Below are positions 29,663-41,989 of a stretch of DNA of 64,000 nt, one piece after another (the first letter of the stretch is position 1; each line of letters begins with the position of its first letter). The stretch comes from Fulvia fulva (taxonomy: Eukaryota > Ascomycota > Dothideomycetes > Mycosphaerellales > Mycosphaerellaceae). Made by a program: the position numbers and the translations under genes. The stretch spans positions 1,178,001 to 1,242,000 of the forward strand of contig NC_063016.1 of the NCBI RefSeq assembly GCF_020509005.1, in the 5' to 3' direction. The notes under the pieces were generated by a model. That model did not search any database and was not told the DNA's origin. It saw only the letters and a list, made by a program, of their open reading frames with translations.

Positions 29663-31544
29663 AGGCGGTGGACAGTTTGTCCCTGAGCCGACTGGGTAGC
29701 GGGTGCCAATGTGCCGTTTATTGATGCTGTTTTCGAGGCGAATCTTGTGGAGGCGACGCGGTAGTAGGACACTATCGATCTTCTAAGCTGTGACATATTG
29801 TTTTGTGAGGAGAGCGAGACGACGTCTAGCCATATTCACCGTCGAATGGAATCGTGTGTACTGCTGTGTCGAACATCGGCATTGCTGTTTTCAACAGAGC
29901 GGCAAGTTCCCCCTTGGACCCAAACTCTGAATGTGGTACAGTGGAGAGGATCGCCAATGTCTTGTGATTCTCGAATCGAGAGATCCATCCCGCCTTACTG
30001 CGGCCGGGAACTAGTGGTAATTAGAATACAGCCAATAAAAATACAATGCCCGACTCCTAAAAGAGCTTGGCAACATGTTTTGGTCGTGATGTCTGCAGCC
30101 GCAAGTCGTTGGGGTAGTGTAATGCTTGCAGCTGGTGCAGGAAACCATATTGCCTACAACAAGGTGCACAAGCTGTCTGTGTACAGCTCGCTTCGTGATG
30201 GGTCGGCGGGTGGGGTGTATGACGACCCCTCGTGCCTGCAGTTATCGAAGACACGACGTTCAAGCTCAAAGTGCCGCGAATACCAGCTTAGTGCAATGAT
30301 ACTCAAGGAAAAGCGTCAAGGCCGAACCGGGGGCTGGCCGTACGGGCACGATATAGCATGCTTACTTCCACCCGAGGATCCTGACAGACTGCGCTGACAA
30401 GCTGTCTTCACTCGAAAGGTTACCATTCGGAAGTCAAAGGCCTGGCTACAGGCTCGTCGACTGTCACATCTTCCGGTATGGCTCCTGTCTGGCTGAATGG
30501 CGCTCACGAGGCGTTCGTGGCACATCTCGTCGTCACAGGCCCCACCGTGCGAAGCTACACGTGTCGCCAGGTGGGCAGAAGTACATGGAGGACGGTGAGA
30601 ATGAGATGGCAACGATGCTGTGTTCACGTTGACGACAAACGGAAAGCAAGATTGCCGTTGTGTTCGGAACAGAGAGTCGTGGAAGGCGCGACTTCGGGAA
30701 GCGGACCGAGAGGGACACTTCCGCGGGTCCGCCGAACCCAATCTGAGCGACACCTCTGTACGACTGCCTACTGTACTCTTCCTCCGTTAGACTACAAACA
30801 TCACCCTATCGCTTAAGCATCCATCTCTTCGACGAGCCCCGCACCGCGATGTTCTGAAGGCCATGAGCGGCAGTCCACATCGATATGCCGCTGGCCACTC
30901 AGCGAACGGTCTCAATATGCATGCAACGAGAAGTACTGCATGTTCACCGCATGGCGCTGCATGGTTTTACTGCTCTCCGCACGAGGTCCTGTTACTATGC
31001 CAAATAAGATGGCTAGATCATCGTGCTGTACCGCATGGAAAAACATGACTCTGCATCACCTCAACCACATCTATGCTTCCTGTTCAACGTGCTGACCTGC
31101 TAGGTCACTTCGCCTGCCATTGTCGAGCGCCGTTGGGGTTACGCTGCAGGAACAGGTCTTACTTTTGTCTCTATACACGGCCCCCGCTCAATGCCTACTT
31201 TAGGACGATGAGCTTCATATACTACCAAACGACTTCGTGTTCCGCACGAACAGGCACCTTGGAGCTACCTGTACGCACATGTGATCCACAACGGGCGACC
31301 GAAGCAACCCAGCAGCGGCATACCAGCCTGCTGCACAGTGAGCAACAGCCACCGTATATGTAAGTCCAGAAGTAAGTACAAAGGCAGACTTGCCCACACT
31401 GTCCGCCGACCGGGCTTGTTAGCAGCTCACACTAGTCTTTTGGACTATCACATTCGCTTAGCTACGCATTGCTTCGCCCAGTGAGTGAGCTCTACTTACT
31501 AGGCATTCGTAGATACCTACTTTATTGGAAACTCGCTTCTTACC
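29663..31544. other. long intergenic stretch
   Basis: Nearly 1.9 kb without a supported gene. Open frames exist on both strands (the longest is 29798..30397 +, 199 residues) but have irregular composition and no domain, signal or splice support. The last part should contain the promoter of the wall-protein gene. Confidence 0.45.
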
Positions 31545-34500
31545 ATGGCCAAACTTCGACTCCTTGTGGCAGCCCTGTGCTCCGCCTCCGCCTTCGCTTC
31601 TCCATGGGATCGCCACCAGAAGCGTGGCAAGGACGAGACGCCGAAAGGCTACGGCGACGACTCGCCTGCATTCCTAGTCGGCCCAAATGGACATTCCAGC
31701 TCTCCTGATGCACCTCAAGGGCCTCCAGCGTACGATCATTCCCCGTCAAAATGGTCCGCAGAGATTCCGAAAAGCACGCCCAGCTACGGGAAGCCAGCTT
31801 CGTCTTGGGCTCCCGAAGTACCTCATAGCGTTCCTGAGTATGGACATTCCTCGAGCTGCGCCGCAGTGACGGTGACCGAAGTCTCTTACGCCACAATTTC
31901 GGGGAGTCAACAAATCGTGACCAAGCATCAAAAGGCCTCGACGCTGACTGTCACGGACTGCAAGGAGGGTCCTGTGACTACTGCTACCATCACAGCGTTG
32001 GCAACCATCACTCAGAAAGGATCTGTTTATACTACTACTGTCGAGAAGAACAATGTTCACACATCGTACATTGTTAAGAACCATACTGTCCAAGGACCAA
32101 CGCAATACAGCACGGCTTACAGCACAGTCCAAGGTCCCACACGGTATGCTACGGAGTACAGCACCATTCACGGCCCGACGAAGGTTTCTGTTGCATATGC
32201 AACCGATGTCGAGTACTCCACAGTATACAACACAAAGACGGCAACAGCTACATCAGTCATCACTGCACCAGGTAAGTGATGTAGAGTGCATCGGAGACTG
32301 AGTCGCTGATGTATGATAGGAACCATATTGACAGAGTACAAGACATCCACTGTTGATGTGACGGAAACAAAGGTGTGGACGGCCCCAGGTAAGCTACTCA
32401 CGCGAGAACAGTAGACCATCCGTGTGACATTGTTTAGGTACCACGGTCACTGAATACAAGAAAGTGCCGGCCACGACTGAATATGAGGCACGTTGCCGGC
32501 TGTTTGTTACTGACTGAGCTCCGACTAATGTCTCGCGTAGACCAAGACCGTCAAAGTAGCATGGACGACAACCTCTACCCTGATCCAGGCGCCAACGACT
32601 ATTGTGAAGGAGTACACTCAGCCGGCGATCACGAAGACCGAGTACTCAACTTTGCCTGCTGGGCCACCAAAGACGGTTGTCGAAACAGTGACGTTGCCTG
32701 CTAGCACTATCGTCCAACTCGCAACTGTAACAGCTCAATACGTATCAACAGTTGTGTCAGTCGCCACAGTGTCGGCGGGTCCTCCACAGACTGTTGTCAT
32801 CACTTCTACGATTCCTGCCGAGACCTGCTATGTGACCAAGTCATTCACGAGCGAATACACGACTACGGTACGTAAATCCCCTTTGGATAGGCTACTTCTC
32901 TGACCACTCTGCCAGGTAACTTCAGTCTTGGCGCCTGCCACGGTCACAGAGTACAAGACAGAGCGCAGCGTTGAAGTCGAGACCGCGACACGATACCTGC
33001 CTGCCGCGACCATCACTAGCACATACTTCCAGCCTGCACAAACTGTCGAGAAGACTGAGACCATCAGCCAAGACTATACTACAACGATTACGTGAGTACA
33101 ATGCCATGTTCGTGTGTCTTGTGATGGGCTGATTCTGATGTCACCAGATCCACCGCCGCGCCATACACATCCACTGTCAAAGAGACCTCTACACTCCCGG
33201 CCCAGGTTTCGATCTGCACGATGTAAGCCGTAGGTACACGTGGCTGGCGGCAAATGCTGATACTCTTACTCTAGCTACGAAGTCCTCACCAAGCCCGTGT
33301 ACTCCACGACTACCAAGACTCTTGCCCCCGCGACGTACACAAGCACAGAAGGTACTGTTGTCTCGTGCGGTCTGTGCCGTTACATTGCTAATCCTGTGAA
33401 GTTGAAACGTACACCAAGGCAATCTACGCAACGATCACAAAGACTCGGGTTCGTTGGACCTTCTTCACGAGGTAGTAACCCTTGCTGACCTGACACAGGC
33501 TCCATCGACGATCACACAGACCGCGGTGGAGACGTACACTAAGCCCGTCCACGAAACGATCACGAAGACTCTGGTTCGTTTAAAAAGCTCATTCGTTCTG
33601 ACCCTTGCTCACTGAGAGAAGGCTCCCGCCACGATCACAAAGACATCGGTGAAGACCTACACGGAGCCAATTGTGCAATGGACTACCAAAGTGCGTTGAA
33701 CGATCCCGATGAGCAATATTGTGGATGCTGACCTGACTGGTCATAGACACTGGCACCCTCCACGGTTACATCTTGCAAGAGTGAGGACTCGGTTCTCCAG
33801 TGATGAAGCATATGTCTAACTCTTCTCAGCTGAGACGAAGTCTACTGTCGTCACAGAGTATTCAATGAAGACATTGGCTCCTTCGACAGTCACGGAAGAA
33901 GAGAGTATGTTCATGATTCAACGCCTTCCGTGTCTACTATATTGATATCTTACAGCTGAGACTTATACCCGCGCTGTCACGGAGTGTTTGACCAAGACCT
34001 TGGTATGTCTGCTCTGGCTGCTCTCCCGGCGTTGCTGACTTATACAGGCGCCGTCTACATACACTGCCGTGGAGACCCAGGATGTGACCGTGACTGAGGT
34101 CTCGATTGCGCCGGGCAAAACTCACTACAAAACTGGTAGGCAACTGCCATGCTTGATGAAGGATTTTTGGGATGAGCTAACGATCGCAGCCACTGCTTTC
34201 GAGTGGAACAACTTGACTGCCACTGCTCAGATCACGAAGTACCACCCCACGACCATTACCCTTACTGAATCAGCCTCGTGTAGTCCAGACCATCCGGTTA
34301 CGAAAGAGCAGCACCACACGATTACGGTCACGTCTAGCTACACAGCACCACCAAAGACCATCAGCATTCCAGGAGGCAAGCATACCGTTACAGAGTGGAA
34401 GACATCGCCAGGCAAAGGCGTCACCGAGGTAAGCTTGCAGGATGATCCATCATCATACATCTGGCACAGCCCGAGCCCAAGCTATGTACATGACTGATGT

Positions 34501-34777
34501 ACAGCAGTATCACACCGTCACAGAAAAGGCTCCTGAGCATCCACACAGCTTCGGCGCCACGACAGTGACGGTATTCGAGACAGCGACGATCACATCCAAT
34601 GCAGTCTGCACCACTGGCGGCGAGAGTCCAAAGAGCTACGGAGACGTCAGCCACGCCCATGTACCCAATGGATATGGCCACGGTCTGACCGAAGGCCCCA
34701 AGGGCTATGGCGAAGCTCCTAAACAGACCTCGGGTTCCGGGTCACCAAAAGGCTACGGGACCGATGATGGCTGGTGA
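31545..34777 (+). CDS. secreted Thr-rich modular wall protein, 16 exons
   Basis: A signal peptide (MAKLRLLVAALCSASAFA) is followed by a Kex2-like KR site, a Pro/Ser/Tyr-rich head with PKGYGDD, and a long Thr/Val/Ser/Tyr-rich body. Sixteen exons join in frame to 815 residues: 31545..32271, 32320..32388, 32438..32487, 32541..32867, 32916..33091, 33148..33222, 33275..33351, 33402..33448, 33499..33573, 33622..33690, 33747..33780, 33830..33904, 33956..34002, 34048..34135, 34190..34428, 34505..34777. Many short exons encode one variant of a TxTEYxT...TLAPST unit. The tail returns to Gly-Tyr motifs (PKSYGD, PKGYGEA, SPKGYGTDD). No GPI signal is seen. Such proteins are typically O-mannosylated, beta-rich cell-wall or adhesin-like proteins. 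The intron at 32488 has a GC donor. Function is inferred from composition only. Confidence 0.8.
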
Positions 34778-37196
34778 GCTGCGGCATAATTCAAGGCCCA
34801 TCGAAATGGAAAGCCTGGAAGTGATAGTTCAGGAGCATTGTTACCTTATTCACGATCATTGGACATTGAAAATGGGAGAGCCGCTGGTGGTGTAATATCT
34901 AACTGACCTGTACAGAAAGTGACGATAGCTTGACAGACCATGAATCGAGAAGCAGCTGTCTTGTCAGAGAAGTGCCCAGGTAATGAAGTGAAGTGGTTCA
35001 TCTTGCCTCGGACGCACGATGACCTCGGGCGTTGTTCTGCTTTACTCACAGTAACGTTCTTTTTCTAAAGCTCGTTCTTGATACAGACGATGCTGTACTT
35101 CCCGCTGCAGACCAAGACACAGAGATAAAGTATCTCGACAGCATCGTCGCTATGCATCCGGAATATTTCGAGTACTTCTCACCTGGTATCACGCATCACG
35201 TGTACTGACATCAAGGAAGTCGACCGTCCCGTTCGCCACTCCTCGGCGCCACGTCTGTCAAGCATCGAAGATCTGTCTCCCATGACGGGTGTACGAGCAA
35301 TAGGTTCCTGGTTGTCAAGCTGCACGAGCACTCTGGACGCAGGTCAAGCATGATGAGTGCATCCACTGAAGTACGTATACTGATTTACGTACCCAGAGGG
35401 CATTCACGTGCACTATTCGGACCAATGTCAGACTGCATCTGACGCGGCGGAGCGTCACTCCGATCACGTGCATATTGCCAGCACATCACGAACGTGCATG
35501 GAACTCGGAGATGAATCCTGCATTTTGCGTGGGGAGAGTTTGTCGGCCAGTATCGGTTCTCCATGGAGTCTTGGAGTTGTTGCTTGTTGAGCTGTGTTCA
35601 GCCGATGCGATGTCTGTTCTTCGCAATACCATACCTGATCTGGTTGAGAGGCTGTGCGACGCGAGTACCCGTCTCACCGTCAGATGCTGCGAGCACGCAC
35701 GCGTAATGCTGAGAGACGCTGCGTAACCGTGCCAGGCCATTCGTGTGGCTGTTGGAAGACCGGTAGGAGGGAAGTGAGACTTACTGTATTCAGCGTCTGG
35801 CGTGGCCGAGTCGTACAGCCAAGCGCTTTCTCACGTCATGGCCCTAGCGCCCGACGCAGAAGCAAGGTACGACAGCTGCAGTCAACGACCAAGTCCAGTG
35901 CTCTGGTGTGTTGCCGATGGGTAGTCGAGGTAGTACATTCAGTACTTGCTATGTCGTGGTTCCGAAGGCTGCTCAGTATCACGTGGGCAACAGGTCTACC
36001 TTGCGCTCTATCGTTTCAGGCGCTCGGCTTGGTGAGCTGCAATATCAGTGGGTGAGGGACATGCACCTCGTGCGTCTGTGGCACCATATACGCTGCTGAC
36101 ATCGTGGATCCCCTTGCGCGAGCACGCAGCAAGCTCTGCGTGAAGCTTTGTTGGATCGAGTCCACGGCGGGAACGTGAGCTCGAGACAGGTTCTTGCGTG
36201 GTGCAAGGCGGATCAGGGCCATCAGTGGACGGCTTTGTCGGCGAGCAGGTGTCGAGAATGGTTGGCTGCACGCGTGTCGGGAGCTGTAGTGCGTCCTTGG
36301 CCAGGCCAAGGTGGGCGGCTATGGAACATCCATGGCTCACGGCGCCCGATGCGGACGGCATTGCAAGATTATAGGAACCCTGCGTGCAGGAGGCTTTGCA
36401 GCGTCGTAGGTAGCTTCCTACTCTTGCCGCTCGAAGTGGCTTCGGCATGCTCTTAGAAGGGTTGAAACGCTCACCGCTGGCACCTGGCAGAGAGGAGGAA
36501 GTCCGGACTGACTTTTGCTGTGGCTGGCGATCTGAAGCGGGGCAAGCGCGACTCGCTCGAGCCCGCCACAGCTGATCAGCCGAGACCAGGGTCTTGCCAT
36601 TCGCACAGCCGCTGTTTCTGTGTTGGACGGGCAGGCGCGACCGTGGATGTGATATACTGGGTGATGTGAGCGTGGCGGCGATGCGATGCGATGCGTTGCT
36701 GGGCGTCGCACGATCTGCGCGACAGGATGATGTTGCGCATGCGTCGCGCGAGCGGAGCGGACGACAGGCGTGCGGAAGAAGTCGTCTTTTGCATCGTGGC
36801 ACTGGAGGGGACGGTGGAGGGACGGTGGAGGGATGTGCCGGTCAGATTCGTGGGTGTTGGGTGGCGTGATTGGCTGCAGGCCCTGCGACTTTCACAACAC
36901 GCAGCTTGCGCGCATAGCTAGCGCTCTCTTGTGCATCAACGTGCAGACCGCTCTTTCTCTCATGCCGCTGGGGGCACGTCTGGCTCTCAGCGAGGAAGGC
37001 GCCATGTTGCTGGTCAGTCTGTAGCGCAGTACGGCAGCACTTGCCGCTGACACCGTCGCTCTTTCCACCGCAACTGACGCCTGCGAACCTCTTATCGACG
37101 TCGACCGGCAGAGGCGGTGAATATCGAGCCCTTGACTTCGTCGGCAGCGCAGAGTTCGAGAGCTGGCTCCATCACCTCACCGATTTGCCAGCCATC
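34778..37196. other. long intergenic stretch upstream of the Zn2Cys6 regulator
   Basis: About 2.4 kb without a supported gene. The minus-strand frame at 36008..36802 (264 residues) is Arg/Ser-rich with no domain and is judged a shadow. Short tandem motifs occur at 36675..36700 (GATGC) and about 36805..36835 (GGTGGAGGGAC). Long 5' regions are usual for developmental regulators. Confidence 0.45.
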
Positions 37197-39837
37197 ATGG
37201 ACGATTTCCACGCCTTCACCTCGCAAGAAGGCCTGTACGAGTTCGGCTCAGGCTTCGCGACAGCACAACCGCAGCAACAACCAGCCCAAGTCCACGGCCA
37301 AGCACACCACGACCCGCGGTCGCACTCATATCCGCCATTTATCCAGACTTCGCATCCTCAAGCCCAAGCTGCCTGGCCGCCGCTGCCTCTCGGAGCGATG
37401 GATCACGAGGCGCTGGCACATCAGCAGAGCCAGCGGCAACAGCACCCTCAGCACAACCACCATCCGCACCAACAGCACCAGCCACCGCCTTCGCAGTCCT
37501 ACATGTCTGCTCGCTCGAACCAGCAACAACAGCAGCTGCCCCAACAGCAGCAGCAGCAACAACAACAACAACACAGCCGTCCGAGTAGCAACCATGACAA
37601 CAAGCAGATTAACCTGCAGACGGCAGGCCTCGACCTCGAGTACGCGAACATGCTGCCCAACAACTGGCAATATCAATTACAGCAGGCGGCCCAGCAACCG
37701 CAGTATGGTGGTGCACCGGATAGCAATACTTTCGACATGAACGCCTTCAACGCCGCCTCTTTTGGAGCACAACTGCAGTCGTCGCCTGTCGACTTCATGC
37801 CCGCAACAACCGCTGGCGGTTATTCAGTGTCCGCTGGAATGGACCCTACGACCTACATGACCATGGCTGGCCCAATGGAATCGATGAACGCCCTCGTCTA
37901 CCCACTGAATGACTACCAAAACGAAATGATGTTTCCTATGAGTATGAATTACGGCCAACACACCAACGAGTCCGTGCACTCGAGTATACACGGCGGCTCG
38001 CCCACCGGCACGATCCTGGAAGTGCAGTCATTATCTGATAATGAGGGCTCTTGGTCTCTCGTCAACTTCAACCCACACCGCCAGTCGCTCGACTCAATAG
38101 GCACGGTCTCCAACCCAAGTCAGAACCTCCACATTCGCACCCATTCCGACTCCTCATCGTCGGACGGACCTCACTCCGCCGAACTGTCGGGCAGCTACGA
38201 GGAGATTGCGCCATGGCCCATAACGTCGCCACACGAGTTGACGGGCCAAGACTACCTCGATGCTCAGTACTACCAACATACACATGGACTCTCCATGGCA
38301 AGCCAACAATACCACACATCGCCATCGTCGTCATTAGCTGTCAGCCCTACTGCAGGACCCGCTGGTGGGTACAGGTCGTCGGGTTCCTCGACTACATCGC
38401 CTTCATCATCGGGGCCCACCTCGCCACCACTTCGTCGTCGGAAGTCACCTGTCGATAGCACCGGCAAGACAACCAAGGCTGTCATCAAGAAGACTTCGCC
38501 ACAGGCCAGGAAAGACGCAGTTTCCGAAAAGAAGGTCGGTCGTAGACGGGGACCATTGCGACCGGAGCAGCGTCAGCAGGCTCACGAGATCCGAAAATTG
38601 CGCGCTTGTCTACGATGCAAGTTCTTGAAGAAGACTTGCGACAAGGGCGAACCATGTGGTGGGTGTCGACCAAGCCACGCCAGGCTATGGCAGGTCCCCT
38701 GCACGCGCATGGACATCAAAGATATTGCCTACTTCATGAAGGACTGGAAGGCCGACTACGAGCGACATGTCAGCCTTGGTTTCAGCGTTAACAACATCAA
38801 GGGTTTCAGCCAACACGAGCGTGTCCTTTACATCACGCACGGATACGGTCACTACCTACCAATCAACGCACGCGAAGTCTTCGTTCGGGATGACCAATGT
38901 TTCGGCATTGATTGGGTGGAGACCACTCGCAGTGAGAACCCAGAGGAGTTCGACGTCAACACAGCCAAGCTATCAGCAGGCATGGAAGGCGTCAGCACAA
39001 CCCTACTGTCCGAATACCTTGACCGTCACCTTGACACTGGCTTCGAGACGTTTGTCGATGACTACTTCGAGGGCACCAAGTTCTTGACCGAGATCCTGAA
39101 GACGGCTTACCGATACTACGTAAAGGAGCGCACACCATCGGTCAGGAAAGCCCTCAAACTTGTCCTTGCATACAATCTCACCCTTCATGTGACTATGGTC
39201 GAAGGTCTTTCGGAAGAGGAACAATTCCAGGGTAGGATATTCGACGACAAGTCAAAGTTCAACGGCAAGACCATGGCACCTGTCATCATCAACTTCCAGA
39301 TCAAGTGCGCGCTCGCGGAGATGTGGCGAGAACTCCAGAAGGACATCCTGGAAGAGCTATCCGCCCTATACTCGTCAGTATACTCTGGTGAGAAGCTCAA
39401 GAACTGGCCGACGATCTTTATGCTGGCCGCCATTCTGCTGGCCATTTGGGAAGAGATGCAGTTCGACTGCCACTACCGCATACCAGATGAGGTGGCTGTC
39501 AAGAAGTTCTGTGACGACATGGAGACCACACCAGTCGGTGTGATCGTTGGCCTGTTCCAAGCCATCTCCACCAAGCTTCCTGGTCTCCAAGAGTGGGACT
39601 CGAAGAAACATTCCCACCTTTTGAACGACAACTGGGCCGTCTGCGATGCCCTGACCGAGGTCAGAGGCCACATCAACAAACATGGTAAGTCATATATGCC
39701 AAGCAAATACAGACTGTCAGCTAACGTTTGGCACAGAGAAATACCTCAAAGAGCGTCAGAACGCCAAGTTCGACCGAGACGACTTTGACTGTCTAAGCAA
39801 CAAATTCTTGAGCAAACTCGTGATTCGTGCGAACTAG
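37197..39837 (+). CDS. large Zn2Cys6-type transcription factor with polyQ region
   Basis: Exons 37197..39684 and 39737..39837 join in frame to 862 residues. The N-terminal half is Gln/His/Ser/Pro-rich, with a run of about twelve glutamines interrupted by one proline. The zinc cluster lies unusually far inside: Cys471, 474, 481, 487, 490 and 502 (CLRCKFLKKTCDKGEPCGGC, then an 11-residue loop), preceded by the basic stretch KKVGRRRGPLRPEQRQQ. The C-terminal 350 residues form a folded, helical regulatory region (for example FQIKCALAEMWRELQKDILE). It should bind DNA in the nucleus as a dimer. Targets are unknown. The start at 37197 (MDDFHAFTSQEG) is the first ATG of the frame. The small last exon restores a proper C-terminus (FLSKLVIRAN). 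Confidence 0.9.
37515..37572 (+). repeat. CAG/CAA trinucleotide repeat (polyglutamine)
   Basis: A run of CAR codons within the transcription-factor gene, encoding QQQQQLPQQQQQQQQQQ. It mixes CAG and CAA, which usually slows length change. Confidence 0.85.
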
Positions 39838-40320
39838 GGATCGCAGAATCGACACGACCTGCTCGAGACGTAACGGCCTACACGAGAACGAGGTCAACGA
39901 TGATGACTATGACAGCATCTATGACCAAATTACGAGCAGCGTGACATTTACGCACATATTACGGCCGACCCTCACGAGGACCGAAAAGACGACATGCAGT
40001 TTCTTATGTGTCACTGCATATCTTCGTTTCTCCGCTCGAAGCAGCGTCAAGCTGATCGAGATTATGACTTATTTGAAGCATCTGCATTTCTTTACGGTGT
40101 TTAGAGATGGCTGGCGATACCACAACGCGCTGTGGGTGGACACGGGGCATCTGGCGGATCTCAGAGTCACCAAAAGTATGACCTGAAAGGTGTTTTTGGA
40201 GGGGCTCTGTAGATAGCCCTCGAGTTGTGCCGGTGAGCCAACAGGGTAAGATATGGCTGCGATATTGTCTGATGAGATGGAACAAGAATAAGATGAGATG
40301 AAGCCCATGATGGACGATAT
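39838..40320. other. intergenic stretch
   Basis: This is the 3' region of the Zn2Cys6 gene and of the convergent small gene that follows. No feature was supported. Confidence 0.45.
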
Positions 40321-40767
40321 CTATCGAATTGAAACGGCAGTCACTTTGAGTGTTTCTTGTCCCTTGTCCCTCACCTCGATCTGACCTGCAACGCTGAGCA
40401 TCAGATCACGATGCGAGACCGGCGGCAAAACTTCTGGTGATCGAAAGACTGCAGTGAAAAGATACTCTCGAGCGATCAGATGCATCGCTGGCCAGTGTTT
40501 TGACCAAGAATGGGACTTTGTGTTCGTGGGAGAGTTCGATGCCGTCAATTTAGGTACAGCAGGCTCGAGACGGATCATTTGATGCACTGATTCACAATGT
40601 GATAGCCCGTACAGCGCGCATATACCCTCCACCAAGTCTGTACAATGCTGCTCTACGAGTACGATGTTGTCTGTGCGGATTCTGATTCTTAGAGCGGGAA
40701 GTGGCGACTCGTCGAAAGCTTCTCTATTTTCTGCCTGGAATCCAAGCTTCGCCAGAGTCTCGACCAC
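40321..40767 (-). CDS. hypothetical protein, start uncertain
   Basis: An open frame of about 148 residues without an ATG at its 5' end, so an upstream exon is likely; a GGT/GTAAGT donor-like site near 40790 could belong to it. The product is even in composition (IVLVEQHCTDLVEGICALYG, then HLIAREYLFTAVFRSPEVLP, ending GQIEVRDKGQETLKVTAVSI) and looks like real protein. No family, signal peptide or membrane segment was recognised. Confidence 0.4.
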   Translation of the reverse strand: MVETLAKLGFQAENREAFDESPLPALRIRIRTDNIVLVEQHCTDLVEGICALYGLSHCESVHQMIRLEPAVPKLTASNSPTNTKSHSWSKHWPAMHLIAREYLFTAVFRSPEVLPPVSHRDLMLSVAGQIEVRDKGQETLKVTAVSIR

Positions 40768-40981
40768 ATCGCTCCTTCACAAAGAACTTACACCATGCCT
40801 TCGTGAACACAACGGAGCCACCGATGATGGCGTTTAATCGTGCAGACTAGTCTGCGCCATCGCACTGACAGCTGTCGACCTGGTTACGAGCGCTGCGCTG
40901 TCACGCTCCACACTGACCAAACCGCCCAAAACGACTGGTGGGATTGTGTTCATTTCTGAAGGTGTTGTTCTGTCTCTCTAT

Positions 40982-41332
40982 TCACATCCACACCACCTTG
41001 TTCTTCGTTCTGCTGCGTCTATAGTCACAATGTGTATCTACTGCATTCTTCTGACCCCTGCTGTGGTAGTTCTCAAGCAGCCGTTCACACCGGTCCAAGT
41101 CCTCCTTGGATAAGAGCTGATCTGGTCCGGAAGGTGGAGGTTCTGGAAGGTGATATGGCTGTCTTGAGCCTGCAGTGTCCAGAGCATTGCGCACCTGATG
41201 CCTTGTGGGTGCGAAGAGCGGTTTGAAGGTCTTAACAAGGTCTCTTTGCGAGCACTTGATGCCCTTAAGTCTGCAGTAGTGATAGGCTCCTACTGTCTGA
41301 TTCTTTTGAGGTGTTGAAAGGTGTTTGGTCAT
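40982..41332 (-). CDS. small HTH-like protein, possibly a transposase N-terminal fragment
   Basis: 116 residues from the ATG at 41332. It begins MTKHLSTPQKNQTVGAYHYC and continues with KGIKCSQRDLVKTF and a later LLSKEDLDRCERLLENY. This layout resembles the helix-turn-helix N-terminus found in fungal Tc1/pogo-like transposases and their stand-alone relatives (an HLSTP opening, then an activation-by-species type helix pair and a charged helix). No catalytic DDE part follows. It may be a domesticated or decayed DNA-binding fragment. The identification rests on motif resemblance only. Confidence 0.4.
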   Translation of the reverse strand: MTKHLSTPQKNQTVGAYHYCRLKGIKCSQRDLVKTFKPLFAPTRHQVRNALDTAGSRQPYHLPEPPPSGPDQLLSKEDLDRCERLLENYHSRGQKNAVDTHCDYRRSRTKNKVVWM

Positions 41333-41989
41333 CTTGCAGTAGCTTCTCCAATCCAAGAAACAGGTGAAAAGTTTGCGACGGTAGCATGCGACAACAACAC
41401 CACATATATCCAATCCAAGCACGACAATTTGTTCAGTGATGTATCCAGATACGTATATAAATTTGCTGGTTGCAATGGGCCTGATATTGGATGAAGAAAA
41501 CACGATTGAAGATGTGGTGTTGTTTTTTGGTGGAGGTGGGCGCTTTGGTCCGTATGACGCGTGGCTGTCTCGAATCAGAACTTGGGAAAATCCACTCACT
41601 ACGTCAGGCTGATCATCACTGGAAATACGAGAAGCGTCACCAGACCACAATACTGGCAATGGACGGCTCTGACACTGTTCCTGAAGCGGACGGTACTACA
41701 CTGGATTTGTGCCTGTGGTCTCCAAAATTGTGTACACTGCGCACCACATGTTACCTCATGGTCGTATAGCTTGCTCGCCGACTGAACCGGCCAAGAAACC
41801 TTTATGCATTGTATGAAGGCTGATGATGAGCATTACGACCTTGAGATGAGGTATAAGTATTCCTTCCTCTGCCTCTCGGTCCCAATATCCTCACATCAAA
41901 GCAAACACTCCAGCAACGACTTCCAACAGCAGCACTTTCACAAACACTTCCACCAGCACAACTTCCACCTCAAACCAACCACCATCACC
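41333..41989. other. intergenic stretch upstream of the small secreted protein
   Basis: It includes the probable promoter of the small secreted protein; TATAAG at about 41852 is a plausible core element. The first ATG-containing leader (41804 on) is in frame with the secreted protein but encodes His/Gln-rich non-signal sequence and is judged 5' UTR. Confidence 0.4.

Noticed and set aside
29798..30397. 199-codon plus-strand open frame
   Set aside because: No recognisable domain and no consistent composition; open frames of this size are expected by chance at this GC content.
36008..36802. 264-codon minus-strand open frame
   Set aside because: Arg/Ser/Cys-rich random-looking composition in a GC-rich promoter region, with no domain, signal or splice support.
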